Positions 61,141-64,000 of a stretch of DNA of 64,000 nucleotides are shown here, piece after piece (the stretch's first letter is position 1; every line of letters begins with the position of its first letter). A program made the position numbers and the translations under genes. This DNA comes from Azospirillaceae bacterium (lineage in GTDB: Bacteria; Pseudomonadota; Alphaproteobacteria; Azospirillales; Azospirillaceae), in the NCBI GenBank assembly GCA_031291675.1, contig JARLIO010000001.1, forward strand, positions 62,001-126,000, written 5' to 3'. The notes beneath the pieces were generated by a model that searched no databases, was not told the DNA's origin, and saw only the letters and a list, made by a program, of their open reading frames with translations.

Positions 61141-62388
61141 ATGACGGACACGACAAAAGATACGATTGACCGCCTGCTCGACCGGATCAACGCGATTTCC
61201 GCGGGCGGGCCGGGCTATACCCGTCCCTCCTACAGCGCCCTGGAGAGCCAGGCTCATGCCGTCGTCGTGGCGGAAGCCGAGGCGCTGGGGCTGTCGATCA
61301 GCCGCGATGCCGGACTCAACCTGTTGGCGCGCCTCCCGGGACGGGATCGCCGGCTGCCCGCGACGTTCGTCGGATCGCATGTCGACACCGTGCCGATGGG
61401 CGGCGCCTATGATGGTGCCGCGGGCGTGGCCGGCGCCCTGGCCCTGGCCGCTTCCTTCGTCGAAGCGGGCGAGCAGCCGGCCGCGGATCTCGTCGTTACC
61501 GTAACCCGGGCTGAAGAAAGTGTCTGGTTTCCCGTGTCCTATATCGGCTCGCGATCGCTGCTCGGGCGTTTGACCGCGCCGGAGATGCTGGCGAAGCGCA
61601 GCGATAGCGGCCGCACCCTTGCTGACCATCTGCGCGACGAAGGGGGTGACCCTGAGGCGGCGCTGCGGGGTTCTGGCCTGGCGCCGGCCCGCTTCATCGA
61701 AATGCATATCGAACAGGGTCCGGTATTGGCATCGGCCCATGAAGGGTTCGCGATCGTCACGGGCGTGCGCGGCGGATTGCGCTACCGGGATGCGCTGATC
61801 CATGGCAGGTGGGATCATTCCGGTGGCGCGCCACGCGCCGCGCGCTCGGATACTATTTTCGCGCTGGCCGATCTGGTGGTCGCCATGGATCGGATGTGGG
61901 GGGACGCCCTTGAGCAAGGCCATGACCTGGCGGTGACGTTTGGGCGGGTCGACGCCGCCACTGCTGAACACGCCTTTGCCAAGGTTCCCGGCCGGGCCGG
62001 ATTCTGCGTCGATCTGCGCAGCGACGACGATGCGGTGCTCGATCGGTTCAACGGTCTGCTGAAAGCGGAAATCGCCCGGACCGAGGCCGCGCGGGGTGTC
62101 AGCTTCGCGCTTGGCGCGCTGACGCGCAGTCCGCCGACCCGGTTGTCGGCGCCGCTGGGCGACGCGTTGGCCGCGGCTGCGGCATCGCTGGGCTGCGCCC
62201 CGCGCCGCATGCTGTCGGGCGGCGGGCATGATGCCGCGGCATTCGCGCAGGCGGGTTGGCAGTCCGCCATGGTGTTCCTCAGGAACTGGAACGGCAGTCA
62301 CAACCCGGAGGAGGGGATGGACACCGCCGATCTGGCCCAGGCCGTTCATGTTCTCCGCGCGGCGCTGTCGGTTCCGGCGACGGCCTGA
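61141..62388 (+). CDS. M20-type amidohydrolase (N-carbamoyl-L-amino acid / allantoate amidohydrolase, AllC-like)
   Basis: 415 aa from ATG 61141. Zinc ligands and motifs of the AllC/hydantoinase-carbamoylase group: FVGSHVDTVPMGGAYDGAAG (His and Asp), VTRAEESVWFPVSYIGSRSL (Glu), ARFIEMHIEQGPVL (His) and LSGGGHDAAAFA (His). The group hydrolyses N-carbamoyl amino acids, allantoate or ureidoglycolate-like amides. In an island with 5-oxoprolinase it may open a ureido or amide intermediate. Precise substrate unknown. Confidence 0.92.
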   Translation: MTDTTKDTIDRLLDRINAISAGGPGYTRPSYSALESQAHAVVVAEAEALGLSISRDAGLNLLARLPGRDRRLPATFVGSHVDTVPMGGAYDGAAGVAGALALAASFVEAGEQPAADLVVTVTRAEESVWFPVSYIGSRSLLGRLTAPEMLAKRSDSGRTLADHLRDEGGDPEAALRGSGLAPARFIEMHIEQGPVLASAHEGFAIVTGVRGGLRYRDALIHGRWDHSGGAPRAARSDTIFALADLVVAMDRMWGDALEQGHDLAVTFGRVDAATAEHAFAKVPGRAGFCVDLRSDDDAVLDRFNGLLKAEIARTEAARGVSFALGALTRSPPTRLSAPLGDALAAAAASLGCAPRRMLSGGGHDAAAFAQAGWQSAMVFLRNWNGSHNPEEGMDTADLAQAVHVLRAALSVPATA

Positions 62389-62465
62389 TGCCGGTGCCGC
62401 CCCGGAATTTCGCTGGTCTTTCCGGTTCACCCCCTCTCTGCCCCCCCCTCCAGGACGAAGACCGT

Positions 62466-63635
62466 ATGATGCTGGAATTCACCGCGTTGCGTGGCCGGGA
62501 AGCGGCGTTTGCCGAACCGGAGTTCGCCGGGCGCCAAGCCCGCGCCCGGCAGGCGATCCGCCGGGCGGGTCACGAGGCCCTGGTGGTAACCGGACCGGAA
62601 AATATTTATTGGCTGACCGGCCGGCAAACCGCCGGCTACTTCGCCTTTCAAGCCCTGATCCTGCCGGTTGACGGGGAGCCGGTCCTTCTGGTCCGGCAAT
62701 TGGAGCTGGCCGGGAGTGTCGCGAACACCTGGCTTGAGACCATCCTCACCTATCAGGATGGCGAGGACCCGGCCTTGGCCCTGGCCACCGTGTTGAACGC
62801 ACGCAAAATTGCCAATCCCGCCGTCGAGTTGGCCGGGTGGTTCGTCTCCCCGATCCTGGCGGCACGGATTGCCGGCGCGCTCGGCGTGGCGGCGCTGGTC
62901 GATGGATCGGGCATCCTGGAGCCGCTGCGGACCGTGAAGTCCCGTGCCGAACTGGCTGCGATCCGCACCGCCGCCGGTTACGCCCAGCGGGGAATTGAAG
63001 CCGGGATCGAAGCCTGCCGGATCGGCGCCGATGAGAATGCCATTGCCGCCGCGATGCTGGCTGCCGCCACCGCGGCGGGTTCGGAAACCATGGCGATGGA
63101 GCCGTTGGTTTCGTCGGGACCGCGAAGTGGCTTGCCGCACATGACCTGGCGCCGTCGTCGTCTGGAAAACGGCGATCCGGTGTTTCTGGAAATGGCGGGA
63201 AGCCATAACCGATACCACGCGGCGTTGATGCGCTCGGTTTGGATCGGCTCCCCGCCCGATGAGGCGCGAAGAATGATGGATTGCGCCGAACGCGCGCTCG
63301 ATGTCGCCCTTGCGGCGATCCGGCCCGGCGTTGCCTGTTCCGTGCCCCACCTTGCCGCCCAGAAGGTGATCGATGATGCCGGTTTCACCGCCGCTTTCCG
63401 AAAACGGATCGGCTACTCGATGGGGGTGGCCTTTGCCCCGGATTGGGGCGAAGGCAGCCTGCTCAGCCTCTTTTCCGATGTGGCGACGGTCATCGAGCCG
63501 GGCATGGTGTTCCACCTTCCGGCCACGTTGCGCCGCTATGGCGTTTGGACCGTGGGCGCCTCGGAAACGGTGATCGTGACCGAACACGGTGTCGAAGTGC
63601 TGTCGAATTTGCCGCGAAGTCTGGTGGTTCGCTGA
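62466..63635 (+). CDS. M24-fold hydrolase, creatinase/ectoine-hydrolase-like
   Basis: 389 aa from ATG 62466 (ATG 62469 also possible). N-terminal domain ALVVTGPENIYWLTGRQTAG; C-terminal pita-bread domain with VKSRAELAAIRTAAGYAQRG, GDPVFLEMAGSHNRYHAALM and SMGVAFAPDWGEGSL, then EPGMVFHLPATLRRYGVWTV. The metal-binding Asp-Asp-His-Glu-Glu set of true aminopeptidases P is not present (FLEMAGSHNRYHAALMR in place of DxG...DxTR), which matches creatinase and ectoine hydrolase (DoeA/EutD) rather than peptidases. Probable C-N hydrolase of a small compound. Confidence 0.88.
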   Translation: MMLEFTALRGREAAFAEPEFAGRQARARQAIRRAGHEALVVTGPENIYWLTGRQTAGYFAFQALILPVDGEPVLLVRQLELAGSVANTWLETILTYQDGEDPALALATVLNARKIANPAVELAGWFVSPILAARIAGALGVAALVDGSGILEPLRTVKSRAELAAIRTAAGYAQRGIEAGIEACRIGADENAIAAAMLAAATAAGSETMAMEPLVSSGPRSGLPHMTWRRRRLENGDPVFLEMAGSHNRYHAALMRSVWIGSPPDEARRMMDCAERALDVALAAIRPGVACSVPHLAAQKVIDDAGFTAAFRKRIGYSMGVAFAPDWGEGSLLSLFSDVATVIEPGMVFHLPATLRRYGVWTVGASETVIVTEHGVEVLSNLPRSLVVR

Positions 63636-63645
63636 AGCCGCAGCC

Positions 63646-63665
63646 GCTAGAAAGAGACAGTGGCA
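63646..63665. repeat. Family C repeat fragment
   Basis: GCTAGAAAGAGACAGTGGCA is the inverted right end of the family C element (CCACTGTCTCTTTC...), located just after the M24 gene stop. Fragment only. Confidence 0.6.
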
Positions 63666-63741
63666 GCTAACGTCACAAGGGCGAATTCCCGTCTTCAACC
63701 TAAGACCCACCTTCACCTCAAGAAAGAAAGAGCGATCCCCG

Positions 63742-64000
63742 ATGCGTTCCCTGTTTCATTTGGCTTTCCATGTCACCGATCTCGATGCCGCCCGCCGGTT
63801 TTACGGTGGCGTTCTCGGGTGCCGCGAGGGGCGCTCGACCGAGAGCTGGGTCGATTTCGACTTTTTCGGCCACCAGATCTCGCTGCATCTCGGTGAACCG
63901 TTCAAGGTTACCCGCACCGGTTCCGTGGGTGAGCACCGGGTCATGATGCCCCATCTTGGGGTCGTGCTTCATCTCGATGACTGGTTGACGCTGGCGGCCC
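63742..64000 (+). CDS. VOC superfamily protein (partial, 3' end beyond window)
   Basis: 86 codons visible from ATG 63742. Starts FHLAFHVTDLDAARRFYGGV, with the first His ligand, then FFGHQISLHLGEP and RVMMPHLGVVLHLDDW with further His residues in the right places for a VOC/catechol dioxygenase-like or PhnB-like protein. Last visible member of the pxp island; role unknown. Confidence 0.88.
   Translation, partial: MRSLFHLAFHVTDLDAARRFYGGVLGCREGRSTESWVDFDFFGHQISLHLGEPFKVTRTGSVGEHRVMMPHLGVVLHLDDWLTLAA

Noticed and set aside
1-64000. CRISPR array, rRNA or tRNA genes, prophage structural genes
   Set aside because: No regularly spaced repeats, no rRNA or tRNA structure and no phage-type proteins were seen anywhere in the window.

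Overview
The window is high-GC bacterial chromosome. Alpha-helical-proteobacteria-type signals, namely short dispersed repeats of the AGAGCATTTCCGACCAAGTGG kind and CGCGTTCGCGAGCATGACGG hairpins, together with the mix of LysR/GntR/AraC regulators, solute-binding ABC importers and an NRPS-PKS operon, suggest an environmental alphaproteobacterium (Rhodospirillales-like or Rhizobiales-like). This is inference; no rRNA or universal marker is present. The gene content is mostly accessory.

Region 1-12.5 kb is a leftward nonribosomal peptide/polyketide operon: a C-A-PCP starter (9228-12500), a hybrid C-A-PCP-KS-KR-DH-ACP protein whose PKS module has no acyltransferase (1418-9067), and a third protein starting with a TubC-type docking domain and a condensation domain that runs off the left edge. 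About 1 kb of AT-rich DNA and a group II intron maturase remnant lie upstream.

Region 13.8-25.6 kb holds small regulator/enzyme pairs (SnoaL-like + AraC; LysR + MFS), then a tightly overlapped five-gene leftward operon (GT2, radical SAM/SPASM, UDP-galactopyranose mutase-like, SAM methyltransferase, RmlD-like reductase) that looks like it makes a modified sugar or glycan, then an osmoprotectant-type ABC importer without a binding protein. Region 25.8-38.4 kb is a mosaic: a decayed mazEF pair, an AT-rich sulfotransferase-methyltransferase-coiled-coil protein, regulators, two alpha/beta hydrolases and a chimeric scrap derived from relatives of both, a ParB-like protein, a PfkB kinase-DhnA-like aldolase operon, vapBC and a secreted phosphodiesterase.

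Region 39.0-42.7 kb is the most unusual part: four tandem, AT-richer, mutually paralogous genes for about 216-242 aa beta-rich proteins of no family I recognise, each apparently built of two related halves. They abut a collapsed surface-glycan locus (43.2-44.9 kb) with recognisable pieces of a membrane protein, a WecD-like acetyltransferase, a WecE-like aminotransferase and a methyltransferase.

Region 44.9-50.1 kb has a DeoR-VOC-MFS operon and a convergent GT2 / TIGR03032-like / sulfotransferase operon. Region 50.8-64 kb is a catabolic island: 5-oxoprolinase pxpA with a DapA-like lyase on one strand, and on the other a two-winged-helix GntR regulator, two solute-binding proteins, permease, ATPase, pxpB, pxpC, D-2-hydroxyacid dehydrogenase, an AllC-like amidohydrolase, a creatinase/ectoine-hydrolase-like M24 protein and a VOC protein cut by the right edge. 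A shared TGTATCGA-type motif in front of both arms suggests one regulon for uptake and hydrolysis of a cyclic amide or N-carbamoyl/ureido-type compound.
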